Below, in pieces: positions 52,577 through 63,355 of a DNA stretch of 64,000 nucleotides. Under the pieces are notes generated by a model that searched no databases, was not told the DNA's origin, and saw only the letters and a program-made list of their open reading frames with translations. The position numbers were made by a program, and so were the translations under genes. Source of the DNA: Cryoendolithus antarcticus (taxonomy: Eukaryota; Ascomycota; Dothideomycetes; Cladosporiales; Cladosporiaceae). Every line of letters begins with the position of its first letter. The first letter of the stretch is position 1. The stretch spans positions 698,238 to 762,237 of the forward strand of contig NAJO01000024.1 of assembly GCA_002077065.1 (NCBI GenBank). The letters run 5' to 3'.

Positions 52577-55332
52577 CTACTCCCTAGCCTGTACGACCAA
52601 TAAGCTAGCTTTCACTCCAGCATCCAGTAGTCTCCCAGCTGCACCGCCCAAGCAAGCAGTGCCAAAAGCGCTGCCACTCATGTCCGTCTTGCCCCTACCC
52701 AGCACAATAAGATCTCCTCCATTTCTCGGGTTCTGCCCAACTTCCTCCTGGATCCTTCCAAGCGCCGCAAGCAGGGGCGAGTTGCCTGCTATTGAGTCAA
52801 AGACGACCCGTTGTGCAAGCTCTGGCGCCAGGCTCTTCTGCACCGTGGAGAAGTATGTGTGGTCTGCATGCGCCGGGTCTTGTGCCTCCTTCGCGTTGCC
52901 GTGCAACGAGAAGCGTTCGGTGATGTTGTCACTACCGCTGCCGCTTTCCGACACGCGAGCTGATGTCGTGAAGTGCACGATCGTAGCCGTAACTTCGGGG
53001 TTCTCGGCGATCTGCAAGACTAATCGCAGCGCTGCGCGAGAGTCGCCGCCACCGAAGAAGGGCATGTAGATGTGGTGACTGCGATCTAAAGCCGGCTGAG
53101 TAGGGTAGTCACTGTGCCTTCGCATGCTGATGTTGCTCATCGAGCGGCTCAGGGTCGACGGCCGGGGTTTGAGAGTGCCACTGAAGCCTTTATTGATGAA
53201 GACTGCGGTTGTAGTTACTGCTTGATCAAGAGTGCGAGCAACGAATTGCGTGTATGCCGTGCTTGCTAGCTTATTCTGCACGCTCTCGTTGGAGATAGTC
53301 TGGGCTTCGACCATGCTCCCCGTCTCGCTCCAAGGAAGAAGCAGCAGGTCCGATGCTTCGTCTGCAGCTTTGTGTATGAGTATGTCGGAGTAGGATGCTA
53401 TAGGTGAGACTGTGACTTCACCTGAGACTGCTAGGTTGTACAGCTGCCCAAGCACCCGAAATGCGTTCAGTACCGGATCAAAGGCGGTATACTCGTCCAC
53501 TTCCGAGACCTTCATGACTGAAGAGCCTCGCTCATCGAGCTCGACGAAGCGGACGCCGTGGACCTGAGTCGGCTTCTTGTTGCGGTTGATCTCTGTCGAT
53601 TTTGATCTCTCACTCTCTCCTTGCGTTGCCTTTTCAAGGGAGGGATGCAATTTCGTCGTCGATGCGACCTGCTTGCCACCGAGTAGCGAGACGAAGGCCA
53701 GCAAAGTCGGCATATTGTCGAGTCGCAGGTAGACCAAGACGCTTTTCACCTTCGTGGACTCGAGTCTCGCGATGACGTTGGCCGAGTCACTATCGCTGCC
53801 ATCGATTGGCTTGCCAGTAGCCCAGTCAATCTCACCACGCTTCCACGCCTCCAGCTTGCGTTGATACCAAGGTGGGTAGAGTGCTGCCGTGAGCGGTGTC
53901 GTGGCGAATGTAGTGATCAGAGCCATCACAACGAAGATCGTGAAAGTCCGAGTACTCAGAATCTTGGCCGACAGACCGATATTGAGCACGATCAATTCTA
54001 CGAGTCCCTTACATGACATAAGTGCGCCAATCGTAAAAGACTCCCGCCAGACCATGCCGTTGAGTCTTGCTGCTAGCGAACCTCCAGTGAACTTTGCAAC
54101 GAAGGCAGTAGCTGTGACGCCGATAACATAGGCCCAGGTAATGCCAGTGTCGAGTAATCCAAGATTAGTCGATAGACCCGACAGCGCGAAGTAAAGCGGG
54201 AGGAATAGTGCAGTCACTAGATCCTCAATTTTCTCGGTGACCTTGATTGCAAATCCTCCCTCGTGCGGGCAGATCAATCCAGCCAGGAAGGCGCCGAAAA
54301 TGGGGTGCACGCCGATAACGCCCGTGAAGAATGCAGAGCCCAGCGCGATGAGCAGAGTCAACACGATGATACCCTGAGAGGGTCCATCGGTGAGAGCGTG
54401 GTTGCGTCGCAAGAACCAGATGAAGGCCGGTCGGACGGCAAAGACCAGGAAGAAGACGTAGCCGACACACGTCAAGAGTACCCACAGCGCAGTAAGTCCA
54501 CTTCCGGCATTGACCAAGGCGACGCACAGAGCGAGCAGGACCCAGCCGACGACATCGTTACTGACCCCTGCAGAGAGCACTATCACGCCTACTGGCGTCG
54601 AAAGCAGCTTTAGCTCGGTCAAGATACGACATAGCACTGGGAAAGCCTGGTCTTGTCAGCGTGTCTCTCGACGTATACTGCTAAAGCAAAGGCTTACCGT
54701 GATAGCCATAGCCACACCAATGAACAGCATGTACGTCCCAAAGCTAATGGGCACAGTACCCGGCTCGTCCTTGAACTCATTAAACAGCCCATATGCAATC
54801 GCACATCCCAGGCCAAAAGGCAACGCCATACCCAGCGCACCAACACTGACAGCCGGCCGCCAATTGCTGACAAGATATCGCAGATCGACTTCCAGACCGA
54901 CCAAGAACAAGAAGAGGACCAGCCCCAGGTTTGCCACCAGATTGAGATTCGGTAACGAAGCCGTCGGGAAGATTGCATTGGTGAAGCCAGGAATCCTGCC
55001 CATGACCGATGGACCCAAAAGGATGCCTCCTATGACTTCGGCGATGACGCGAGGTTGTCGGATGAGCGAGAGAGGGTAGTGGAGGAGTCGACAGAAGAGG
55101 ATGATGATGCCAGCCTAAGCATGATGAGTAAAGTGGTCGTCAGAACTTTGCCATCGAAACTACGCACCTGTATAATAAACAGTATTATCGGGTTTTTGCT
55201 ATCATAGTGCGATGGATTGCTACCTTCCAGAATGCCGCCCTGTGGTGCCGCTCTTATCGTGGCAGAAGCAGATGCTGAAGCAGCCAGTGTCTTCGTGAGC
55301 GTAACACTCACGAATTCTGTGACTGTCGACAT
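52577..55332 (-). CDS. KHA1: K+/H+ antiporter, CPA2 family, Kha1-like
   Basis: Three exons (55332-55168, 55114-54698, 54646-52577) give 883 aa; introns are 53 and 51 nt in phase 0. The N-terminal half is the 12-helix sodium/hydrogen exchanger domain, with SLIRQPRVIAEVIGGILLGP, LFLFLVGLEVDLRYL, LSAGVSNDVVGWVLLALCVA (ND pair) and the late helices around GALMSCKGLVELIVLNIGLS. The C-terminal half is cytosolic with two USP-like domains (PTLLAFVSLLGG; ILIHKAADEASDLLLLPW; GGDLIVLGRGKTDMSGSAFG). Yeast Kha1 sits in the Golgi and moves K+ against H+. The substrate is taken from the family, not from the sequence. Confidence 0.93.
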
Positions 55333-56274
55333 AGTTACAGTAGATCGAGGCCAGCTCTATCAAGGAGTAGTCGTTCGAATTGTAGAACTATAGCATCGAG
55401 AAGCCACGCATAGTCGAAGTCTGCCGCTGAGATGTTCGATTACTACTCCGGAATGCAGTCGTGTCGTCTAGTCGTCCTCCCACAGTAGCAATCAGCTCTC
55501 GAGCTTCTCATGGCAGAACAGCGTAAGAAAGCAAATATGATAAAGCAGCCATGTGTGCGCAGTCTACCGCTCATGTGCCACCACAAAACATGATCCCAGA
55601 TGATCTAGCTGACAGTCCGTCCGTTGGACTCCGCCCCACCGCATGAACCCAAGAGTCTGGGCGGGAAGCGTGGCGACTGGGGTGAGATCTCAGATTCCGA
55701 CGCTTTGACCAGACGACGACAATAGAGCACAAGTTTTTGGTCATCAACGCGTTACGTTTCTGTCATCAACTTCGTATGAAGCAACTTCGCTACATACGCG
55801 CACCTAAGTTCTCTGCTTTGATGGGTCGATGAAACCGTCCATGGCGTGGTGTCACGACCATCCACGCCCATGACCCTCTGCCACGTCTCACCGCTCAGAC
55901 GCACATCCACCATCACGCTGTCCTCCAGCGGCTGATGAGGCATACCTAGTCGCTGACTTCCTTCACGATTCGTATCACGGATGTCCGATCAGGTGCAACA
56001 CCCGCATGCTCAACTGCAACCAATCAACTCACCACATTCTGAGTATTGTGCATGAGACATCCCACGCCGCAGCCGAGATGCATATGAGGCTTCCTGGAGG
56101 ATGCAGATCATCGAGAATAGCATGTCGCGGGTGGTGAAGCGATATGAGTTGCTTACGGGCAAGGCTACCTGATGAGGTGCTGTGTGCGACTGGGTCTTGT
56201 TCGAACATAACGCCTATGTATATCACATTGTCCTGACTTGGCCAGCTCATAGCTAGCATGACTGCGGCAATGCC
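55333..56274. other. intergenic antiporter promoter side
   Basis: About 940 bp is upstream of KHA1. A minus-strand open frame at 55752-55943 is too short to call. No recognisable gene or repeat is present. Confidence 0.45.
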
Positions 56275-56515
56275 CACATTCTCTGCTCCCTCCCCGATAC
56301 AAACTCCAACATCGCCCCCGTAAGGAACACATCCTCCCACTCTGCCCTTGGCCCATAGCGACTCCTCCTGATCCCCGCCAACTTCAGTGATTACTAGCGT
56401 CTCAATCCCTCCGAGATTGATATTCATCCTCGAAGAACTAGCTCTGACCCGTTGTAGTATACATTCCGATCACATTCTACGAAATCTAAGTCTGCATTGC
56501 GCCTGCGACACAGAA
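56275..56515 (-). pseudogene. decayed copy of the 3' end of a GH92 mannosidase gene
   Basis: The segment aligns by eye with 57437-57720 of the intact GH92 gene. Matching blocks include acatcctcccactc, gactcctcctgatccc and tctaagtctgcattgcgcc (against atccaagtctgcatcgcgcc). Read in protein it keeps MNINLGGIETLVITEVGGDQ, equivalent to MSVDLGGDKTLVITSCGGNQ, but other parts have shifted frames and gaps. It lacks most of the gene. It lies on the same strand, about 0.9 kb downstream of the intact gene, so a tandem duplication that decayed is likely. Confidence 0.7.
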
Positions 56516-56618
56516 ATATTCCGCCGTTCTCGAGAGTCCGTGGACTGTGGGCTCCTCTCGTATGATGTGCAGAGGAGAGCTGTGTCGCTGCTCGGGAGAA
56601 GATCGTTCTGATATATGC

Positions 56619-57170
56619 TCAGCAGTCGGCCGTGATCTTGCCCAGTTTAGAGGCACTCGGACGATCTTCAGATAAGGCATGCGAGCCTGTACATGACATG
56701 GCAAGCTCGGCGAGGTAGATGCACCGCCTGGCTAACAAAGTAGGTGGGCAGGTACGCGTGCTGCGCCAACAAAACGCCACCCCGACCAACAGTAGCAATA
56801 CTATCGGTGTGATCCAGCTTGCCTTGCTGCCATGGTCAGAGCGAGGATGCGAAACCTCATAAATTCGAACGAGTTCTTCTGTTATGCCGGTGATGTATCC
56901 CCCGATCGTGATCCAGAGCATCGATGATACGAGATAACCCGACAGTCGACCAAGTCGTTCGGTAAGCTGGACGTCTCGCATTTCGAACCAGGCACAGTAA
57001 AGCTGAACAACTTCCGCATTTCCGCTCGCGCGTTGATATGCTGCCCAGGTGATGTAGGCGATCACGTAGTTGAATGTAGTACTCATGGAAGGGAATATGA
57101 TGTGCGTGTAGTCGAAGTGCGAGATTCGGACTCGGAATGTGCCAGGTGGTGAGTCAAGGCTAAGCAGCAT
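56619..57170 (-). CDS. hypothetical membrane protein
   Basis: The 183-aa frame (155 aa from the Met at 57086) has natural fungal codon use. Hydrophobic segments occur at about 68-91 (LSGYLVSSMLWITIGGYITG) and 120-137 (WITPIVLLLLVGVAFCW), with a possible third near the N-terminus (FNYVIAYITWAAYQ). I recognise no family. It sits between the GH92 gene and its decayed partial copy, all on the same strand, so it may have been carried by the duplication or inserted later. Confidence 0.45.
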   Translation of the reverse strand: MLLSLDSPPGTFRVRISHFDYTHIIFPSMSTTFNYVIAYITWAAYQRASGNAEVVQLYCAWFEMRDVQLTERLGRLSGYLVSSMLWITIGGYITGITEELVRIYEVSHPRSDHGSKASWITPIVLLLLVGVAFCWRSTRTCPPTLLARRCIYLAELAMSCTGSHALSEDRPSASKLGKITADC

Positions 57171-57391
57171 GCAAAAGTGAACGTCGACACATATTAACTA
57201 GCTATATGTATCCTAGGAGACTACCTAGAATTTAATGTGTAGTATTCCATGTTTCTCACTACTACGATACGCTCATCAAAGCCATGGGGTGTGACATTAT
57301 CCGACCCTGGGACCTGTTGCGTTCCGGGTAAGGATTGTCCGCCGGTCATAAGTGCGTTCACCTCTTTCGCGATTCTGCTGTCTACCCACAC

Positions 57392-59800
57392 CTAGCTAGC
57401 AGGACTCGGCGGTAACTCCCCAGTCGCCCATCTCGTCTGCTCAGCTCCCAACACGAACTCCAGCGTTCCTCCATTCGCAAATACATCCTCCCACTCCACC
57501 CAAGCCTTAGCCCACTCACATCCATTAACCTTCAGACTTTGCACATAGATCGCATCCTCCTGATTCCCACCACAACTAGTAATCACCAGCGTCTTGTCCC
57601 CTCCAAGATCAACACTCATCCTCTCAAACCACGGACTGCCCACGAAGAACCAACTCTGCCCCGTCATGGGATACAAGCCGATCATATTCCACAGAATCCA
57701 AGTCTGCATCGCGCCAGCGTCAGAGTTACCGGGTATGCCAGCCGGCCCGGCGTTGTAGAAGGACTTCGCTGCATGGCGGGAGTACTTCACGCTCAGATCC
57801 TGGCGACCGACAAAGTTGAAGAGGTAGGGTGTTGTGAAAGCAGGCTCGTTGCCGGGATTGAAGATCGTGTTGCCGTACGCTGCGTTGCCGGCAGTGTAGA
57901 CGCCGGGTTTGAAGAAGGTTTCGAGGCGGGAGGTGAAGGATAGGGTACCGCCAGAGAGGGCGATGAGGTGGTAGATGTCGTGGTGGGCGTTTAGGGTGTA
58001 GGTGTAGGCTAGGTCTTGGTAGTATGGGTCTGCGATATTGCATTAGCGGCGAGTATGGCCAATCTGAGAACTGCAGGAGAACTGACCCGGCCAGTAGCAG
58101 CCACCGCACGAAAGAGGGTCGTATGGGTATTCGAAACTGCCGTTCGCGTAACGCGGTACGAGGAAGCCAGTGAAGTTCAGAGCGGCCTGCTGCGGGTTCC
58201 AATGGTTTCGCCAGTTGCGAGAGCGATTCAGGTACTTCTCCGCATCATCAGTGAGGTCAAGCCCGGTAGCAACTTGGTGCAATCCGAAGTCATTGGCTGA
58301 GTACTCGACAGCTCTCGACACGGCTCGTGAGAAGCGAGGCGTGATGTATCCGTACTCCTTCCAGTCTGGCAGCGCGCCACGGCCTTCCTTAGTCGAGGAG
58401 TCGTTCGCAATTTTGTCGAAATTGTTGATCGGTACGACCTCAGCATCTGTCTTCATCGCAGCGTAGGCGTCCGTCCACTTGACCGAGCCTCTGACCCCCT
58501 TGACCCACGCGTCTGCGAGGACATTGTCGGCGTTACTTCCGCCCTGTGTTCTGCCGTTGAAGTTCGATGATCGCCCATCAGGGAGCCAGCCTTCGTGTCG
58601 CCAAATGTCGATGATAGAGCGTAGTTGCTCTTCATAGGATTGCGGTTGCAGGACCTGAACGAGCGCTGTTGAGCAGCGGAAAAGGTCCCAGAACGTGAAG
58701 ATGTCATCGTAGCTGGGCTCAGTGGAGTTCCACAGAGGATTCTCGCCTGTGCGATTGGAAGGCAGAAGGTGCATGCCGTACAAGTATGAGTACAGCTGCG
58801 TCAGGACTGTGGTATTGGTCTCCGACACAGTGACTTTGCTGAAGACGTCGTCGGTCCATCGAGACTGCGCTTGGGTGACGAGAGAGCTGAGCGTGGTGTT
58901 TGCGGGAATCTGAAAAGCGACATTGGAACAGGCTTGCGTAGTCGAGATGAACGAGATGCCAACTCGAGAGGTCACTGTTGACGAGTCGAACGTAAAAACT
59001 CCGCCTTGCCTGTAAATCCCAGCAGTGGCATTCGCAGCACCGTATGAGAATAAGTTTGTTGCGTTGCCCGTGTCATTGCCTGTGAACGTCTTCGCGACGA
59101 AGGGTTGATCGAAGTGGCCACAGAAGTAAATCGTCCAATTTGGCGCGAGGTTCCAGCCGTTATTGTAGATACCGTGTCCAGTGTAGCCATCAGCAGTCCG
59201 TGCAAAGCTGCCTCCTGCGTATCCCTGACCCCAGCCGAAGCCGCGGAATGAATTTAAGACATGCGACACGTCCACTACGATCGACTTCTCCCCGGCAGCA
59301 GGAAAGGTGTACTGGTAGAACCCAGCACGCTCGGTCCCAGCCAGCTCGACAGTGACATTGCTATCCAGCTCGCTTCGATAGTAGCCCACGGTAGCAACAT
59401 CAGGTGTCGTTCGGTTTCTTCCAAGATCGAGGAGAGGATTTGGCACACCTCCCACAGCTGGCATCTGACTGACGACACCGTACTTTGGCGCTCCTCCAGT
59501 ACCACTCTCGTGCATCATCGAGAACCCGAAGATCTGACCTTCCGGCAAGTAGCCACTGTAGGCGTCCGTAGTCTTGTTGACGACATCGGGACCCAGCTTG
59601 ACCATGCTGAACGGCGCCGGGACGACGCCCGGAAACATATTGCCGCCATTGGTGGTACCGAGGAAGTTGTTAATGTATCTCGAGTAATCTAGAGTCATGC
59701 CATTGGTGCTATCCTGCGCGGTTGCTACGGCTGCGAATTTGATCACTGTGAGAAGTAGCCTGCACAAGGAGAATCTGCTGGCTGTCATTGCAACTGACAT
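57392..59800 (-). CDS. secreted GH92 alpha-1,2-mannosidase
   Basis: Two exons (59800-58087, 58029-57392) give 783 aa; the 57-nt intron rebuilds WPGDPYYQDLAYTYTLNAHH. A signal peptide (SLCRLLLTVIKFAAVATA) follows a short start. GH92 landmarks are NNFLGTTNGGNMFPGVVPAP near the N-terminus, HESGTGGAPKYG, FWDLFRCSTALVQVLQP, EGWLPDGRSSNFNGRTQGGS, CYWPGQF-type and PGNSDAGAMQTWILWNMIGL. The enzyme is calcium-dependent and inverting, and trims mannose from glycoproteins or cell-wall mannan outside the cell. Many N-glycosylation sites (NxT/S) fit secretion. A decayed partial copy lies downstream. Confidence 0.94.
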
Positions 59801-60315
59801 TTTGGAGGTTTGACTGGAATAGGAAAACAGAAGAGATCTGGAAGGGGAGACATGAAGACCACTTTCCTACCCGGTCCTCTCAACATGCGCTCCAATGCGC
59901 TCATTGCACATCAGGAACAGAAGACAAGCCTTTTCAGAGCCGAAAAGCGCAACACGTGGGCGTCGATCTGCTGAGGGGAGCACAGGCTCGACCTGGTTCA
60001 CGCAACGGCGTCCGACAGCCAGCTCACCCCAGCGAGCTTGCAGATTACGCCAGTCGATAACGGTCCTCCAGCCGTGCGAAAGTATCATCCCAACAGCGCC
60101 GGCATCTTGCTCGATGGTCGATGGTATCGAGACATGGTGTGAGTCGCGTGGGCAAGGAACGATGTTGTCTTCGGAGGCGATGCCCGTCGAGCTTGAGCAC
60201 AGACGATGACTTCATCGCCAGAAAATCGCCGTTGAGACTCGAGGTCGTCGAAGCGCGAGTCGCGCGTTTATGTTCATTGATTCAGGAGCATCTACACCCA
60301 TCTCTCGACAAGTTC
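59801..60315. promoter_or_regulatory. divergent promoter region GH92 / HTH-like protein
   Basis: A 515-bp gap separates divergent starts. The frame of the plus-strand gene is open upstream to 60121, but without conserved features. No definite site is named. Confidence 0.4.
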
Positions 60316-60942
60316 ATGGGCTCCGCTACTTCCAAAGCCTCCCGCGCAGCAGCCGGCACAGCAGCCCGCCAATACCCCAAGCGCGCCCCAAACACATCCC
60401 CTCCATCCTCCGGTCCCACCGCCCGTCCTCCCCCCTCCGCAAGCACATCCCGCTCCCCAGCCATCAACAGCGACGCCTCAGACCCCCACTTCTCCACCCC
60501 ACCAACGCAAAATCTCGAAACCTCCGATCCCTCCTTCGCCCGCCAGCTCCGCTCCCTAGGCGCCGTGCAGCCGAACCCAACACTCTCCGAATCCTCGACC
60601 TTCAACCCGCAATTCCCCTCTTCGTCTTCCGCTCCGTCGACCTCTCAGCCCCCTCGCGCCACGAACCCCGCGCTTTTGGTGCTGGAAGCACGCGCACGGT
60701 TGCAAGCAGAAGCAGATCGGGAGTTCCTAGAAGCCGGAAGAGGGAAGGCGGGGAGACAGTTTCTGGATGCCTACACGATTAGACAGATACTCGTCATGAG
60801 AGATGGGCAAGGGAAGAGTGGAGCGGAGATCGAGAAGAAGATGGGGTTGAAAGCTGGGGTTGTGGGGAGGCTTGGGAAGAGAGGTGTGGTGAGCGTGGTG
60901 ACTGAGGTTGGGAGGGGAGCGAGGGGGGTAGAGATGGTATGA
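60316..60942 (+). CDS. small protein with myristoylation-type N-terminus and HTH-like C-terminal domain
   Basis: From the ATG at 60316 the protein has 208 aa and starts MGSATSKASRAA, a fit to the N-myristoylation signal (Gly2, Ser6, Lys7). An upstream in-frame start at 60121 would hide it, and I prefer the later one. The middle (about 20-115) is Pro/Ser-rich and disordered. The C-terminal 90 residues are ordered: a helix (LEARARLQAEADREFLEAG) and an HTH-like block (TIRQILVMRDGQGKSGAEIE, then KMGLKAGVVGRLGKRG). Similar proteins occur in many filamentous ascomycetes with no assigned role. If not myristoylated, the basic start could be a mitochondrial signal. Confidence 0.7.
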   Translation: MGSATSKASRAAAGTAARQYPKRAPNTSPPSSGPTARPPPSASTSRSPAINSDASDPHFSTPPTQNLETSDPSFARQLRSLGAVQPNPTLSESSTFNPQFPSSSSAPSTSQPPRATNPALLVLEARARLQAEADREFLEAGRGKAGRQFLDAYTIRQILVMRDGQGKSGAEIEKKMGLKAGVVGRLGKRGVVSVVTEVGRGARGVEMV

Positions 60943-61369
60943 GACGTGCGCCATGGCCAGAACGAAGTCGAATGAGAGCGGTCGTCGATGAAGTACGCTT
61001 GAAGGGACAGATGGCAGGCCAGGATGCGGCCAATGGCCTCTGCGGCGACGCTAACGAACGCGGTACCGGTGAAACGCGAATGAAGTGGTAGGGATCACAA
61101 GCGCGTGGTGCCTTGAACGCGGCGGTAGCACACAAGACCGTGCGTGAGGGGTGCGAAGGGAGCGGTGATGACAGTCCGAAGGCGAAAGAGGACCTTGTGC
61201 GAAAGGATCGTGTATATAAGTGTATTTCATGATCACACGAAGTCGATATGGTCACCTAGTAGAACATCAGTGCGATGTATGTACATGCTCGCTACCTAGT
61301 CACGCGGAAAGTCCGCCTGCAGCGTAATTAGTGCCTGAGAGGAGGTCCGCGCTCACAAGTCACAGCCGC
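60943..61369. other. convergent 3' flank region
   Basis: A 427-bp gap lies between convergent genes. No gene is called; the minus-strand open frame there is Ser/Pro-rich and looks like a shadow. Confidence 0.45.
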
Positions 61370-63144
61370 TCAGCTCGAGACCTGTTGATCGTCGTCCACC
61401 TCGATAACTCTGACTTTCCATTTCCCCATCCGCACGACTATCAGTCCGTCCTGCAAAAAGCTTGCGATGTCCTCCAGCCTCGAGTCGACGCTCACAGGCG
61501 CGAATGTCAGGCCTTCCTCGTTAGCCGTCTCTACCTCGTTCATGGACGTCGAGGAACTTTGCGACGACGCGACGTAGACGCCTCCACTCTTGATCGCTCT
61601 CGTAGCTGCGGATACGCTGGGTGCGAGACCAGCTTGATACAAGATCTTGGCCAACGAAGCGTTCTCGATTTGGGAGCGAGCGAGCTTGATGGTCTCCTGT
61701 TGCGTCTCTGTAGTGCTCGTGGTGATACCGGGATCCTCGCCTGGTGTGACAGATTTGCTAACAAGAGACGCGAGACTCGGTCGTCGCATCACCTCGTGCT
61801 TAGCTCGCGTTTCGGCCGCAACCTCCGGGCCATGCACGAGCTGAAGGACTTCTGTAGCGAGTGCATGGTGCGCGAGTCGTTTGCCTGGACTCTTGGAGTG
61901 TTCCTCAAGTAGTGATTCGATAGCCGCGACGGGCAGGAACGTGAAGAGATTCAGATGACGAGGCACATCTTCGTCAGTCGTGCGCAGCAGGAACTGGAAG
62001 GCTGTCAGTAGGCACTTGAGGGCAGGAATGGGGAACGGGCATCACGGGGACGTACACCGTATAGGTCGAAAGGTGATGTCAAAGACGCGTCCAGCCATAC
62101 TGCGTTCCCGGCGCTTTTTCCAAACTTCTCGCCTTTCGACGTTGTGAGGAGTGGGACCGTAATGCCCATTGGCGCTGATGAGTCGTCGAGTTTGACACTT
62201 CTCTCATCGCCATTCTGAGTGATATGCTTGATCGCATCGATGCCCGCAACGATGTTGCCGTACTGGTCACTTCCGCCGATCTGTAGCTGGACTCCGTGAT
62301 TGGAGAACATATGCCACCAATCCCAGGCTTGGAGTAGTGGGTAGGAGAACTCCGCGAAGGACATACCATCGCCCTTCTCGAGCTTATTCTTCACACTGTG
62401 CGATCATGAGTACGCAGTGGGGGCAGTATTGCTGAGTCACAAGCGGACTTACGTACGTGTCCCGTCCGAGCATCGTGCCTATACGCATGCCACTTCCCAG
62501 CAACTGCAAGAAGCTCACGATATCGACCTTGCCGAGCCAGTCTGCATTATCGAGCAGTTTTCGTCGCCACTCGGGCTTCTGCTCATGACCATGCTTCTGG
62601 CCTGAAGCTATAGCATTTTGCCATAGCGTTTCTACCTGCACATGCAAGGATTGGGCGTTCGATGCATGCACTGAGCTTGCCATCCGCTCTCGTGACTTGA
62701 GCCGCCCACTTGGGTCCCCTACACGTGCTGTGGCGCCGCCGATGAGCGAGACAGCATGATGGCCATGCAGGTAGACCCAGAACAGCACCATCAAGGGAAG
62801 GAGGTGGCCCAAGTGGAGGGAAGGTGCTGTCGGGTCGATGCCTGCATAGACACCGACTTGCTTCTTGCGGAGGAGGTTGGAGAGCACATTGCGGTCGCTG
62901 CACTGCCGTCAGCGTTGAAGTCCAGTCATTGCAGTGTGAACACTCACCCTGCTATGTTCTTGATATACCCACGAGCTTCCAACAGCTCTAGTACACCTGC
63001 TCTCTCAGCAGTACCATTGCTCCTTCTCACTTGCCCACCTGTGAATTGCCTGGACGTCCTCAACCCTCTCAGTCCGTTTCGCAGGCATGTCGCACATACG
63101 TATGGCCTCACTTGCCCGATGCGATGCACCGTAGGCCGAGACAT
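61370..63144 (-). CDS. MSY1: mitochondrial tyrosyl-tRNA synthetase
   Basis: Four exons (63144-62948, 62897-62457, 62395-62056, 61993-61370) give 533 aa; introns are 50, 61 and 62 nt and phases agree. The protein attaches tyrosine to mitochondrial tRNA-Tyr. The class I motifs are HLGH (94-97) and KFGKS (303-307). YAGIDPTAPSLH and IGGSDQYGNI bind the adenylate and tyrosine. The C-terminus has an S4-like fold (LAKILYQAGLAPSVSAATRA). Residues 1-60 (MSRPTVHRIGQVRPYVCATC) look like a mitochondrial presequence. In related fungi this enzyme (CYT-18) also helps splice group I introns; the sequence alone cannot show that here. Confidence 0.93.
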
Positions 63145-63355
63145 GGACTCAGCAAGGCCTCCTCTCACGCTTGAGCATTTGATAGACCTCAATCTATTTG
63201 CTTAGTCATGACCATCAACGCGCCAACTTCACGCGTCTTGCCTTGGTCCCCGCATAGAAGTCTCGGACAGTCCGTGCACGCAGACAACGCGTGCACGCTC
63301 TTCACGACAACAACGCGCTCTCTTTATTACGCGATAACTCAACAACCGCCACAGC

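Noticed and set aside
52473..53069. 198-codon plus-strand frame opposite KHA1
   Set aside because: It overlaps conserved USP-like coding sequence of the antiporter and has no features of its own.
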